Source: Arenibacter sp. F20364 (GTDB lineage: Bacteria > Bacteroidota > Bacteroidia > Flavobacteriales > Flavobacteriaceae). From it: a DNA stretch of 62,816 nt. The notes under the pieces are model-generated. The model made no database searches, had not been told where the DNA came from, and worked only from the letters and a program-made list of their open reading frames with translations. Shown piece by piece: positions 18,448 to 27,415 of this stretch. Position 1 is the first letter of the stretch; each line of letters starts with the position of its first letter. Made by a program: the position numbers and the translations under genes. The stretch is from the NCBI RefSeq assembly GCF_023015905.1, contig NZ_JALKBD010000031.1, positions 1 to 62,816 on the forward strand. Direction: 5' to 3'.

Positions 18448-20708
18448 CGACTTATCGGGGCTGTTAAACAATGGTCAGGAATCCCAAAACCATCTACCAA
18501 AACCTCTATGTGCGGTCTAAACTCTGTGCTTAACCTCTCTACACGCTGCCGTATGGCCTTGGACTTGGTGCTTCCCAAATAGCCTTGTTCCAGATACCAT
18601 GAGGCATCTTCCCGGATTTCGGATAAAGCAAATAGGCATCCAATTTTTTGAAAGAGTTCTTGGTTCTTTTTGTCTTCGATTTTTTCTACAAACTGTAAAT
18701 AGGTATTATAGGCCAATTCGCAGCTGTAAGCTTTTCCCAATGCAATTAAATGAGTTTGTACTTTTAGGAAGGCCTGATATGTAGGGACCCCTTTCTTGAT
18801 ATAGTCCCTAAGGCGCAATGCCGCAGAATAGGTTAATCTTCTTGTCCGATGGTCAAAGGCATGTTTGTGGAATTTAGGATTGTATAAATGCTCCTTATCC
18901 ACCTTGTTGGCATATATTGGATTAATAGTGACCAATTTGTCGCTGATTTGGGTGCCCAATAGCTTAAATACTGCAGTAAAGCCGGCGCTGTTGAATTCTG
19001 AATTAAAATCGGACATAATGCCTTTGGCCGCCAATTGTAAGAGAACTGTGTTATCCCCTTCAAATGTGGTAAATATATCCACATCACCTTTTAAATCCGC
19101 TATTCTATTTTCCAAGAGGTAGCCCTTTCCTCCACAAGCTTCACGACATTCCTGAATGGTTTCATTTGCAAACCAGGTTATAATTGCCTTTAGGCCGGCT
19201 GCCTGGGTCTCTATCTGTCTTTTATCCGTTATACTGTCGTCACTATAAGTTTTCATTAATGAGTCCAATGTTATCTGATAGACGTAAGCTTTGGCAATTG
19301 CGGGAGTAAGTCTAAGTTGGTGGGAGGGGTAGTCCATGATCAAATCCTCTTGGACTTTAACATTATCATTGAACTGCCTTCTTTGTAGCGCATACTTAAC
19401 GGCAATGGAAAGGGCCATTTTTGCCCCGCTCAAAGCTCCTTTGGCCACACAAATGCGTCCGCCGACCAAGGTGCCGAGCATGGTGAAAAAGCGTTTGTTC
19501 GGATTTTTTATTTTGGAATAGTAAGTGCCATCAGGTTTAATGTCTCCGTATTTATTAAGAAGATTCTCCCTTGGTACTGTAACTTGATCAAACCAAATCT
19601 TGCCATTGTCAACCCCGTTGAGCCCTAATTTGTAACCATTATCTTCAATTCGCACGCCTGGCATAAGACGATTGTCACTGTCCCTAAGTGGTACCAAAAT
19701 GGCATGGACTCCGTGATTTTTGCCTTCAACTATCAATTGAGCAAATACCGAGGCCATAGTTCCGTGTAGTGCGTTACCAATATATTCCTTGTTATCGTTC
19801 TTTCCAGGAGTGTGAATGGTAATATTGTCCCGTTCCTTGTTGTAGGTGGCCGTTGTTTTTATGCCCCTTACATTGGATCCATGGCCCGTTTCTGTCATGG
19901 CGAAACATCCTAGTAATTTGGCCTCCCCAATAGCGCTTAAATAACGTTCATGGTGTTTTTTGGTGCCCAACTTCTGAATACTGCCTCCAAAAAGCCCAAA
20001 TTGTACGCCAAACTTTACGGTTAAGCTGCCATCCAGAAACATTAGGTTTTCAAAAATAGTGGCATACAAAGGCATATTGCCCTTGCCACCATAAGCTTCG
20101 GGATAAGCTAAGGCGCCATACCCTACATTGGCCAAATATTTCACCTGTGAAAGTACTTTTTCCCTAAAATTTTCTTTGTTCTTTATTATTTCCCAAGAGA
20201 AAATTGGATGAGCCAAGGTATCCCTAAATTCATCTATTTCACGGTGGAAGATACCTTTGAAAATTTTGTCTATTTCTTTTGGGTCGTAAAAATGGGACGT
20301 TTTTTCCAGCTCCACTTCCACCTCGAATAAATGATGATAATGATTGGGCTGTATCCCTAGGTTTATTTCAATGGCCGATAGATTTTCGTTGAATAAATGG
20401 GCGGAACCGTTATTTGATATCAATTTCTGGCTAAACGAAGTTAAAGGGTGGTTGTCACTTTCCACCAATTTAAGGCCGGAATGGGCAATGGTACGTTGCC
20501 AAGATTTTATTTCAGTATCCAGCGGTGGCTGGGCAGTGTTTAGCCAACTGTTCAAGGTTTTTCGATCTTCTTTGGAAAGGTTCTGGTCATCGTCGATTAT
20601 CTTTTTTACAACGGCAATCTCGGAAACCGTCAAAAGATCATCGGACCAAATAACAAAGAAGAAAGGTATATACTGAAGAATACTAGGAGGATATGTTGTC
20701 TGTATCAT
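18444..20708 (-). CDS. Acyl-CoA dehydrogenase/oxidase-like flavoprotein
   Basis: 754-residue FAD enzyme resembling the acyl-CoA oxidase branch of the acyl-CoA dehydrogenase family. It oxidises acyl-CoA to trans-2-enoyl-CoA in fatty-acid beta-oxidation. The FAD/substrate segment GCFAMTETGHGSN is near residue 265, and CREACGGKGYL followed by FTTFEGDN is near 520. A long C-terminal helical domain matches the size of ACOX-type enzymes and is larger than the usual 380-residue short-chain dehydrogenases. The sequence does not show whether the electron acceptor is ETF or oxygen. Single-gene unit facing the DUF2807 gene, with overlapping stop codons. Confidence 0.88.
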   Translation of the reverse strand: MIQTTYPPSILQYIPFFFVIWSDDLLTVSEIAVVKKIIDDDQNLSKEDRKTLNSWLNTAQPPLDTEIKSWQRTIAHSGLKLVESDNHPLTSFSQKLISNNGSAHLFNENLSAIEINLGIQPNHYHHLFEVEVELEKTSHFYDPKEIDKIFKGIFHREIDEFRDTLAHPIFSWEIIKNKENFREKVLSQVKYLANVGYGALAYPEAYGGKGNMPLYATIFENLMFLDGSLTVKFGVQFGLFGGSIQKLGTKKHHERYLSAIGEAKLLGCFAMTETGHGSNVRGIKTTATYNKERDNITIHTPGKNDNKEYIGNALHGTMASVFAQLIVEGKNHGVHAILVPLRDSDNRLMPGVRIEDNGYKLGLNGVDNGKIWFDQVTVPRENLLNKYGDIKPDGTYYSKIKNPNKRFFTMLGTLVGGRICVAKGALSGAKMALSIAVKYALQRRQFNDNVKVQEDLIMDYPSHQLRLTPAIAKAYVYQITLDSLMKTYSDDSITDKRQIETQAAGLKAIITWFANETIQECREACGGKGYLLENRIADLKGDVDIFTTFEGDNTVLLQLAAKGIMSDFNSEFNSAGFTAVFKLLGTQISDKLVTINPIYANKVDKEHLYNPKFHKHAFDHRTRRLTYSAALRLRDYIKKGVPTYQAFLKVQTHLIALGKAYSCELAYNTYLQFVEKIEDKKNQELFQKIGCLFALSEIREDASWYLEQGYLGSTKSKAIRQRVERLSTEFRPHIEVLVDGFGIPDHCLTAPISR

Positions 20709-20821
20709 ACTATGAATTTACATTATTTTTTTTTCAATTTATCCTAGGTACACAGGATTAAGAAATATTTGGGAATCATAATTAATTGGAAGGTGTGCGG
20801 CTGTTCTTATATATGTTTTCA

Positions 20822-20853
20822 TTGAAAAACTATTCCAATTTCCATTATCTTTG
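20822..20853 (+). promoter_or_regulatory. Predicted promoter of ruvB
   Basis: TTG at 20822-20824, a 21-base spacer, and TATCTTTG at 20846-20853. Transcription would start about where the ruvB ATG lies (20861), implying a leaderless or nearly leaderless messenger. Confidence 0.5.
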
Positions 20854-20860
20854 TTGGAGT

Positions 20861-21883
20861 ATGAATGAGAACCTAGATCCCACGGCCAGTAATTTTTCAA
20901 ATGAGGAATTCGATATAGAAAGAGCATTGCGCCCAATTTCCTTTGATGATTTTACCGGGCAGGAGCAAGTATTGGAAAACCTGAAGATATTTGTTCAGGC
21001 CGCCAATTTAAGGGGCGAAGCCCTAGATCACACCCTATTTCACGGTCCTCCAGGGCTTGGAAAAACTACTTTGGCCCATATCCTGGCCAATGAATTGGGG
21101 GTGGGAATTAAAATGACTTCTGGCCCTGTGTTGGATAAACCTGGGGATTTGGCTGGGCTACTGACCAATTTGGACGAAAGGGATGTTTTGTTTATTGATG
21201 AGATCCATAGATTGAGTCCTATCGTAGAAGAATATTTGTATTCTGCCATGGAGGATTATAAGATCGATATTATGATAGAATCTGGTCCCAATGCCAGATC
21301 GGTACAGATTAATTTAAACCCCTTTACGTTGATCGGTGCTACTACCCGTTCGGGATTATTGACGGCTCCCATGCGGGCCCGATTTGGTATTCAGAGCAGG
21401 TTGCAATATTATTCCACGGAACTGCTATCTACCATAGTAGAGCGCAGTGCGGAAATATTAAAGACTCCAATTACCCAACAGGCTGCCATTGAAATAGCGG
21501 GTAGAAGTAGGGGTACTCCCAGAATATGCAATGCCCTATTAAGACGGGTCCGAGACTTTGCCCAAATAAAGGGAAATGGAAAGATCGACATAGAAATCTC
21601 CCAGTTTGGATTAAAGGCCTTAAATGTGGATGCCCACGGATTGGACGAAATGGACAACAAGATATTGACAACCATTATAGACAAGTTTAAAGGAGGCCCG
21701 GTGGGGATAACTACTTTGGCTACTGCCGTTTCTGAAAGCGCTGAAACCATAGAGGAGGTCTATGAGCCATTTTTAATACAGCAGGGTTTTATTATGAGGA
21801 CCCCGAGAGGCAGAGAGGTTACGGAATTGGCATATAGGCACTTGGGAAGGATCAAGGGGAATGTCCAAGGAGGCTTATTTTAA
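20861..21883 (+). CDS. ruvB: Holliday junction branch-migration helicase RuvB
   Basis: Hexameric AAA+ motor that drives branch migration with RuvA. I chose the ATG at 20861, which gives 340 residues beginning [10 protein letters not shown]; an upstream frame to 20786 would add 25 unsupported residues. Walker [10 protein letters not shown] lies at about 64-72, Walker B FIDEIHR at about 115, and sensor I GATTR and the arginine-finger region MRARFG follow. A winged-helix C-terminal domain contains TPRGR. It is separated from ruvA by about 5 kb that encodes a P450, queG and maeB. Confidence 0.96.
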   Translation: MNENLDPTASNFSNEEFDIERALRPISFDDFTGQEQVLENLKIFVQAANLRGEALDHTLFHGPPGLGKTTLAHILANELGVGIKMTSGPVLDKPGDLAGLLTNLDERDVLFIDEIHRLSPIVEEYLYSAMEDYKIDIMIESGPNARSVQINLNPFTLIGATTRSGLLTAPMRARFGIQSRLQYYSTELLSTIVERSAEILKTPITQQAAIEIAGRSRGTPRICNALLRRVRDFAQIKGNGKIDIEISQFGLKALNVDAHGLDEMDNKILTTIIDKFKGGPVGITTLATAVSESAETIEEVYEPFLIQQGFIMRTPRGREVTELAYRHLGRIKGNVQGGLF

Positions 21884-21931
21884 TGTTGCCATCCGGCTAG
21901 GGATAGTATCTCAGGTAAAAACCTCTTTTAC

Positions 21932-23263
21932 ATGAACAATTTGAAGCTAGTATCAAGATTGCAGGTCTTAAAAAATGCGAGGAGAATCCTAAAAAATCCC
22001 TTACCCTTTCATCATGAAAATTTTGAGCAATACGGGGATTGTTTTAAAGTACAATTAAGCACCAAGGAAATAGTCCTTTTTACCAGAAGCCCGGGCCTAA
22101 TAAAGCATATTCTACAAAAGCAGCATAAGAAGTTTATAAAATCCCCTTTGCAGACCGTAGATTTGGCCAAGTATATTGGTCATGGTATTTTGACCTCCAA
22201 TGGTGAGCATTGGCGCACACATAGAAGAATGGTGCAGCCGGCTTTTCACAAGAAGAAACTCCATAATTTAATGGGGGTTATGCGGGAAGCTATTCTAATG
22301 GAGCTGGAACGAATAAAACCAGGCAAAGTACAGGATGTTTTTCCGCTTATGGGCGATCTTGCCTTTCAGGTTGTAGCCAAATCTCTTTTCAGTAGTTCTG
22401 ATATAAGGGAGAGAATGTCGCGACTCCAGGATATTACTGAAGCCAATCAGCGCATGTTGATCAAGGAAATGCGCCAACCTTATCTAAAATGGTGGTATAG
22501 GCTCAGTGGTGAAATTAATAGGCATTTGCAATTGGCCGGAGAGGGAAAGAAACTCCTTTTGGAAATTATTGAAGAAAGGAGAAGTTCAAGTGTGGAAATC
22601 GATGATTTGTTGGATATGCTTCTTAGGGCTCGATATGAAGATGGTTCCCCCATGCCGGATGGCCAATTGCTGGATGAGGTGTTGATTCTTTTTACAGCGG
22701 GTCACGAAACTACGGCCAATGCACTTAGTTTTACCTTATTTCTCCTGGCGAAACATCCCCATGTTCAAGAGCAGGTTTATGAGGAAGTTTCCATGATAAA
22801 TTTTGAAGATGGCAATGTGGATCTTGTGCAGGGTGTAATGCAGCTTCAATTGGTTAAACAATGCTTGGAGGAGGCGTTACGCTTATATCCCCCAGCTTAT
22901 GTTATTGATAGGATAGCCACGGAAGATGATTTTTTTGAAGGGATTTCGCTTCCAAAGGGCACGCTGGTACTTATGTCCATTTACGAATTGCACCGATATG
23001 GCAATTTTTGGGAAAGGCCACTGGAGTTTGAGCCCAGTCGTTTTGGAGGTGCCGATAAAAAGGATTTTGGAGACTATTATTATCCGTTCGGGGCAGGTCC
23101 AAGAATGTGCGTAGGCAATAATTTCGCCATGTATGAAATGATCATTGCCATAGCGGAAATGGTAAAGAAATATAAAATATCCAGTACTTTGGAAAACTTG
23201 GAGATCAACCCGTTAATTTCCCTTAAACCAAAGAGTGTACCTTTGCTTTTTGCCAAACGATAA
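21932..23263 (+). CDS. Cytochrome P450 monooxygenase
   Basis: Soluble bacterial P450 of 443 residues. The I-helix oxygen-activation motif AGHETT lies at about 256-261, the K-helix ExxR in EEALRLYPP follows, and the heme-binding loop FGAGPRMCVG places the thiolate at C393. There is no signal peptide or membrane anchor. Overall it resembles fatty-acid/xenobiotic hydroxylase-type P450s, but substrate and redox partner cannot be read from the sequence; no ferredoxin or reductase gene is adjacent. It sits 48 bases after ruvB and 3 bases before queG, so it is probably co-transcribed with both. Confidence 0.92.
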   Translation: MNNLKLVSRLQVLKNARRILKNPLPFHHENFEQYGDCFKVQLSTKEIVLFTRSPGLIKHILQKQHKKFIKSPLQTVDLAKYIGHGILTSNGEHWRTHRRMVQPAFHKKKLHNLMGVMREAILMELERIKPGKVQDVFPLMGDLAFQVVAKSLFSSSDIRERMSRLQDITEANQRMLIKEMRQPYLKWWYRLSGEINRHLQLAGEGKKLLLEIIEERRSSSVEIDDLLDMLLRARYEDGSPMPDGQLLDEVLILFTAGHETTANALSFTLFLLAKHPHVQEQVYEEVSMINFEDGNVDLVQGVMQLQLVKQCLEEALRLYPPAYVIDRIATEDDFFEGISLPKGTLVLMSIYELHRYGNFWERPLEFEPSRFGGADKKDFGDYYYPFGAGPRMCVGNNFAMYEMIIAIAEMVKKYKISSTLENLEINPLISLKPKSVPLLFAKR

Positions 23264-23266
23264 TTT

Positions 23267-24187
23267 TTGAACAACACCCATAAACATACCCAGATGATCA
23301 AAGCCGAAGCCAAGCGCCTCGGCTTTCTGTCCTGCGGTATCTCAAGGGCAGAATTTTTGGAAGAGGAGGCCCCAAGATTGGAAAAATGGCTCGAGAAAAA
23401 TATGCATGGGGAAATGGGTTATATGGAAAACCATTTCGACAAGCGCTTGGATCCTACCAAATTGGTTGAAGGTTCAAAATCTGTCATTTCCCTTCTTCTA
23501 AATTATTTTCCGGATCAATCCCAAAACGAAAATGCCTATAAAGTCTCAAAATATGCCTATGGTCATGATTACCACCATGTTATTAAATCCAAACTGAAGG
23601 AACTACAAGAATTTATTGCCCAAGAAATAGGGGAGGTGCACGGCAGGGCCTTTGTAGATTCCGCCCCCGTCTTGGATAAGGCTTGGGCGGCAAGGAGCGG
23701 TCTGGGGTGGATTGGAAAGCACAGTAATCTACTGACCCAACAGGTGGGGTCTTTTTATTTTATTGCCGAACTGATCGTTGATTTGGAATTGGGGTACGAC
23801 CATAGGGTAACGGATCATTGTGGTACTTGTACCGCCTGTATTGACGCCTGTCCCACGCAAGCCATTGTAGAACCTTATGTGGTAGATGGTAGCAAGTGTA
23901 TTTCTTACCTTACCATAGAATTAAAGAATGAAATCCCTTCAGAATTCAATGGAAAAATGGATGATTGGATGTTTGGCTGTGATGTGTGCCAGGATGTATG
24001 CCCTTGGAACCGCTTCTCCAAATCCCACCGTGAACCTTTATTCAATCCCAATCCCGAATTATTATCCATGACAAAAAAGGACTGGGAGGAAATAACGGAA
24101 GATGTTTTTAAGAAGGTGTTTCAAAAATCGGCCGTAAAACGCACTAAGTTTTCCGGATTAAAAAGAAATATCGAATTTCTGAAGTAG
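23267..24187 (+). CDS. queG: Epoxyqueuosine reductase QueG
   Basis: Cobalamin- and iron-sulfur-dependent reductase for the last step of queuosine synthesis in tRNA. 306 residues from a TTG start at 23267; an ATG at 23294 is the alternative and would remove nine residues. The family residues [31 protein letters not shown] (catalytic Asp near 130) and two [4Fe-4S] motifs, [12 protein letters not shown] and [10 protein letters not shown], are all present. It lacks the C-terminal HEAT domain of longer homologues, as is usual in this group. Last gene of the ruvB-P450-queG set. Confidence 0.95.
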   Translation: MNNTHKHTQMIKAEAKRLGFLSCGISRAEFLEEEAPRLEKWLEKNMHGEMGYMENHFDKRLDPTKLVEGSKSVISLLLNYFPDQSQNENAYKVSKYAYGHDYHHVIKSKLKELQEFIAQEIGEVHGRAFVDSAPVLDKAWAARSGLGWIGKHSNLLTQQVGSFYFIAELIVDLELGYDHRVTDHCGTCTACIDACPTQAIVEPYVVDGSKCISYLTIELKNEIPSEFNGKMDDWMFGCDVCQDVCPWNRFSKSHREPLFNPNPELLSMTKKDWEEITEDVFKKVFQKSAVKRTKFSGLKRNIEFLK

Positions 24188-24440
24188 GGCATAAGTAAAA
24201 TTAATACTGGATCAATATCGCTATGCGAAATTATTCCTCTTCTTGGTAGAGCGTGTCCGGCCTTTTGCGGAGGTTAGGGGAGGCCAACCCCTTGATATGG
24301 TTGCTAACTTTATATGAATTGGGGGAAGGTTTTAAATGGTTGGTCATTAGCGTTGGGGAATTTGAAAATTGTTTTTCCGCACCACTTTTAAAACTATGAG
24401 AGATTACCTTTTTAAATCCTATTTTTTTAAAGAATACTGT

Positions 24441-24448
24441 TAACTTTG
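24441..24448 (+). promoter_or_regulatory. Possible -7 element of maeB
   Basis: TAACTTTG fits TAnnTTTG and lies 19 bases before the maeB ATG. No TTG is seen at the expected distance upstream, so only the -7 half is supported. The preceding 280 bases (24188-24467) carry no gene I can recognise. Confidence 0.35.
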
Positions 24449-24467
24449 CTATTCTAAACAACATTAT

Positions 24468-26762
24468 ATGAGCAAGCAAAAGACTAGAAGGGAAGCATTG
24501 GTTTATCATGCCAAACCACAACCTGGGAAAATAAAAATAGTTCCTACCAAACCTTATGCAACCCAAAGGGACTTAGGTCTTGCCTATTCGCCCGGCGTTG
24601 CCGAGCCCTGTCTTGAAATTGCGAAAAACAAGGATAATGTTTACAAATACACTGCCAAAGGAAATATAGTGGCCGTTATATCCAATGGTACTGCGGTTCT
24701 AGGGTTAGGTGATATTGGCCCCGAAGCTTCAAAGCCGGTGATGGAAGGGAAGTGCCTGTTGTTTAAGATTTTCGCCGATATAGATGGAATAGATATTGAA
24801 TTGGATACCACCGATGTTGAAAAATTCATAGAGACCGTAAAGATAATAGCCCCAACTTTTGGAGGAATAAATTTAGAGGATATAAAGGCTCCAGAAGCTT
24901 TTGAAATTGAAAGACGTTTAAAGGAAGAACTGGATATTCCCGTGATGCACGACGATCAACACGGAACGGCCATAATCTCGGCCGCAGCGCTACTGAACGC
25001 ATTGGTGCTAACGGATAAAAAAATAAGTGATGCCCGCATTGTAGTCAGTGGAGCAGGGGCAGCCGCCGTTTCCTGTACCCGTTTGTACAAAGCCTTTGGG
25101 GCGTTGGACAAAAATATAGTAATGTTGGATAGCAAAGGGGTTATCCGCTCTGACCGGGATAATCTGACTTCGGAGAAATTGGAGTTTGCCACGGATAGAA
25201 AAATCGATACTTTGGAGGAAGCCATGAAAGACGCTGATGTTTTTATTGGGCTTTCGATAAAAGATATCGTTTCCGCAGAAATGTTATTATCCATGGCTAA
25301 AGACCCCATAGTGTTTGCTATGGCCAATCCGGATCCTGAAATAGATTATAATCTGGCCATAAAGACTAGAAAGGACATCATTATGGCCACAGGAAGGTCT
25401 GACCATCCTAATCAGGTGAACAATGTTTTGGGATTTCCTTTTATTTTCAGGGGGGCTTTGGATGTTAGGGCCACTAAGATAAATGAAGCTATGAAAATGG
25501 CTGCGGTAAAGGCTTTGGCCGAACTTACCAAAGAGCCTGTTCCGGAACAGGTAAATATCGCGTATGGACAAACAAGGTTGACCTTTGGAAGGGATTATAT
25601 TATTCCAAAACCATTTGATCCCAGATTGATTTCAGAAATTCCACCAGCTGTGGCAAAGGCGGCCATGGAAAGCGGGGTGGCCAAAATGCCCATCGATGAT
25701 TGGGACAAATATAGGGAGGAATTATTGCAGCGTTCCGGGAACGATAACAAAATAGTCCGTTTGCTCCACGACCGTGCCAGAATGAACCCTAAAAAAATTG
25801 TTTTTGCGGAGGCAGATCACTTGGATGTCCTCAAGGCGGCTCAAATTGCCTACGAAGAAGGATTGGCGACGCCAATTTTATTGGGAAATAAGGTGGTTAT
25901 TGCGGAATTGATGAAGGAGCTCGAATTTGATGCGGATATTCTAGTTATAGACTCCCATGCCGATGAAACCAACGAAAAGAGAAATCAATATGCAGCCAAG
26001 TATTTTGAAAATAGACAACGCAGTGGCGTAAGTCTGTTTGGGGCCCGTGCAAAGATGAAGGAACGCAATTATTTTGCGGCAATGATGGTGTTGGAAGGAG
26101 ATGCGGACGGAATGATTTCCGGATATTCCAGAGCATACCCTACGGTGGTAAAACCAGTGTTCGAGGTAATAGGAAGGGCTGCCAACGTTAAGAAAGTGTC
26201 TACCGTAAACATTATGATTACCGAAAGGGGACCATTGTTTTTAGCTGATACTTCCATTAACATAGATCCCAGTGCAGAGGAAATAGCAGAAATCGCCAGG
26301 ATGACGGCCAATGTTGCTACCACCTTTGGTTTTAACCCTGTTATGGCGCTATTGTCCTATGCCAATTTTGGGTCTTCAACACATCCCCGTGCTACCAAAG
26401 TAAAGGAGGCTGTAAAAATATTGCACGCCAACAATCCCGAATTGGTAGTCGATGGAGAAATTCAAATCGATTTTGCATTGAATAAGGAATTGCACGACGG
26501 CAAATTCCCCTTTTCCAAATTATCTGGTAAAAAAGTAAACACCCTTATTTTTCCAAATTTGGAATCCGCAAACATTACCTATAAGTTGCTGAAGGAATTA
26601 AACCAAGCAGATTCTATAGGTCCTATCATGGTAGGTTTAAGACGTTCCGTACATATTCTCCAATTGGGGGCCAGTGTTGATGAGATGGTCAATATGACTG
26701 CAGTGGCGGTTATCGATGCCCAAGAAAGGGAGAAGAGAAAATTGTCCAAAACACGAAAATAA
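24468..26762 (+). CDS. maeB: NADP-dependent malic enzyme, MaeB type (malic enzyme-phosphotransacetylase fusion)
   Basis: Cytosolic enzyme of 764 residues that decarboxylates malate to pyruvate with reduction of NADP. The malic enzyme domain spans about 1-425, with LAYSPGVAEPC, VMHDDQHGTA and the dinucleotide fold VVSGAGAAAVSC. The C-terminal 330 residues form a phosphotransacetylase-like domain (for example MNPKKIVFAEADHLDVLKA, SGYSRAYPTVVKP). In MaeB enzymes that domain is thought to be regulatory (acetyl-CoA) rather than catalytic. Stands between queG and ruvA, and is followed by a perfect 13-bp inverted repeat (26778-26814). Confidence 0.95.
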   Translation: MSKQKTRREALVYHAKPQPGKIKIVPTKPYATQRDLGLAYSPGVAEPCLEIAKNKDNVYKYTAKGNIVAVISNGTAVLGLGDIGPEASKPVMEGKCLLFKIFADIDGIDIELDTTDVEKFIETVKIIAPTFGGINLEDIKAPEAFEIERRLKEELDIPVMHDDQHGTAIISAAALLNALVLTDKKISDARIVVSGAGAAAVSCTRLYKAFGALDKNIVMLDSKGVIRSDRDNLTSEKLEFATDRKIDTLEEAMKDADVFIGLSIKDIVSAEMLLSMAKDPIVFAMANPDPEIDYNLAIKTRKDIIMATGRSDHPNQVNNVLGFPFIFRGALDVRATKINEAMKMAAVKALAELTKEPVPEQVNIAYGQTRLTFGRDYIIPKPFDPRLISEIPPAVAKAAMESGVAKMPIDDWDKYREELLQRSGNDNKIVRLLHDRARMNPKKIVFAEADHLDVLKAAQIAYEEGLATPILLGNKVVIAELMKELEFDADILVIDSHADETNEKRNQYAAKYFENRQRSGVSLFGARAKMKERNYFAAMMVLEGDADGMISGYSRAYPTVVKPVFEVIGRAANVKKVSTVNIMITERGPLFLADTSINIDPSAEEIAEIARMTANVATTFGFNPVMALLSYANFGSSTHPRATKVKEAVKILHANNPELVVDGEIQIDFALNKELHDGKFPFSKLSGKKVNTLIFPNLESANITYKLLKELNQADSIGPIMVGLRRSVHILQLGASVDEMVNMTAVAVIDAQEREKRKLSKTRK

Positions 26763-26777
26763 AACAGTTTAAATAAA

Positions 26778-26814
26778 TTCATGTTTCAAGATCGTCTGGA
26801 ACTTGAAACATGAA
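26778..26814. repeat. Perfect 13-bp inverted repeat between maeB and ruvA
   Basis: TTCATGTTTCAAG (26778-26790) and CTTGAAACATGAA (26802-26814) are exact reverse complements with an 11-base loop. No T tract follows on the plus strand, so it is not a standard intrinsic terminator. It ends 14 bases before the ruvA ATG. It may be an operator, an RNA-processing hairpin or a translation-modulating structure. Confidence 0.65.
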
Positions 26815-26828
26815 ATCAGCTATAGCCA

Positions 26829-27410
26829 ATGATTACCCATTTAAAAGGAAAACTTGTTGAAAAGAATCCCACTTATATTGTTATCGAATGTGCTGGAGTG
26901 GGGTATTTTGTGAATATTTCGTTGCACACTTTTTCAAAGATCGGGGATTCGGAAAGCATACAACTTTACACCCATCTTCAAGTAAAGGAAGATTCTCATA
27001 CCTTGTTCGGTTTCTCCGAAAAGTCCGAGAGGGAAATATTTAGATTACTGTTATCCGTTTCAGGAATAGGATCCAGTACGGCAAGAACTATGTTGTCCTC
27101 TTTGTCCCCTGGCCAAATCAGGGACGCAATTGCCACTGGAGATGTGCCTACTATCCAAGGAATCAAGGGCATCGGTGCCAAAACGGCGCAACGGGTAATT
27201 TTGGACCTCAAGGATAAGGTTTTAAAAGTCTATGATATTGATGAACTTTCCGCCCCATCAAACAATACAAATAAAGATGAAGCGTTATCTGCATTAGAGG
27301 TTCTTGGTTTTGTCCGCAAACAGGCTGAAAAGGTTGTGGACAAAGTAGTTGGCCAAGACCCCGGACTAAGCGTAGAGGACATTATAAAATTTGCGCTTAA
27401 AAATTTATAA
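26829..27410 (+). CDS. ruvA: Holliday junction branch-migration protein RuvA
   Basis: DNA-binding partner of RuvB, 193 residues. An N-terminal OB fold (about 1-62) is followed by two helix-hairpin-helix motifs (LLSVSGIGSSTARTMLS and IQGIKGIGAKTAQRVIL) and, after a short flexible linker, the C-terminal domain III that contacts RuvB (about 150-193). The start at 26829 is the only sensible ATG. Only 5 bases separate it from sprA. Confidence 0.96.
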   Translation: MITHLKGKLVEKNPTYIVIECAGVGYFVNISLHTFSKIGDSESIQLYTHLQVKEDSHTLFGFSEKSEREIFRLLLSVSGIGSSTARTMLSSLSPGQIRDAIATGDVPTIQGIKGIGAKTAQRVILDLKDKVLKVYDIDELSAPSNNTNKDEALSALEVLGFVRKQAEKVVDKVVGQDPGLSVEDIIKFALKNL

Positions 27411-27415
27411 CAAGT

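Noticed and set aside
24188..24467. Possible small gene in the queG-maeB gap
   Set aside because: The only long frame is antisense to the maeB start, and nothing in the gap has a recognisable start or domain.
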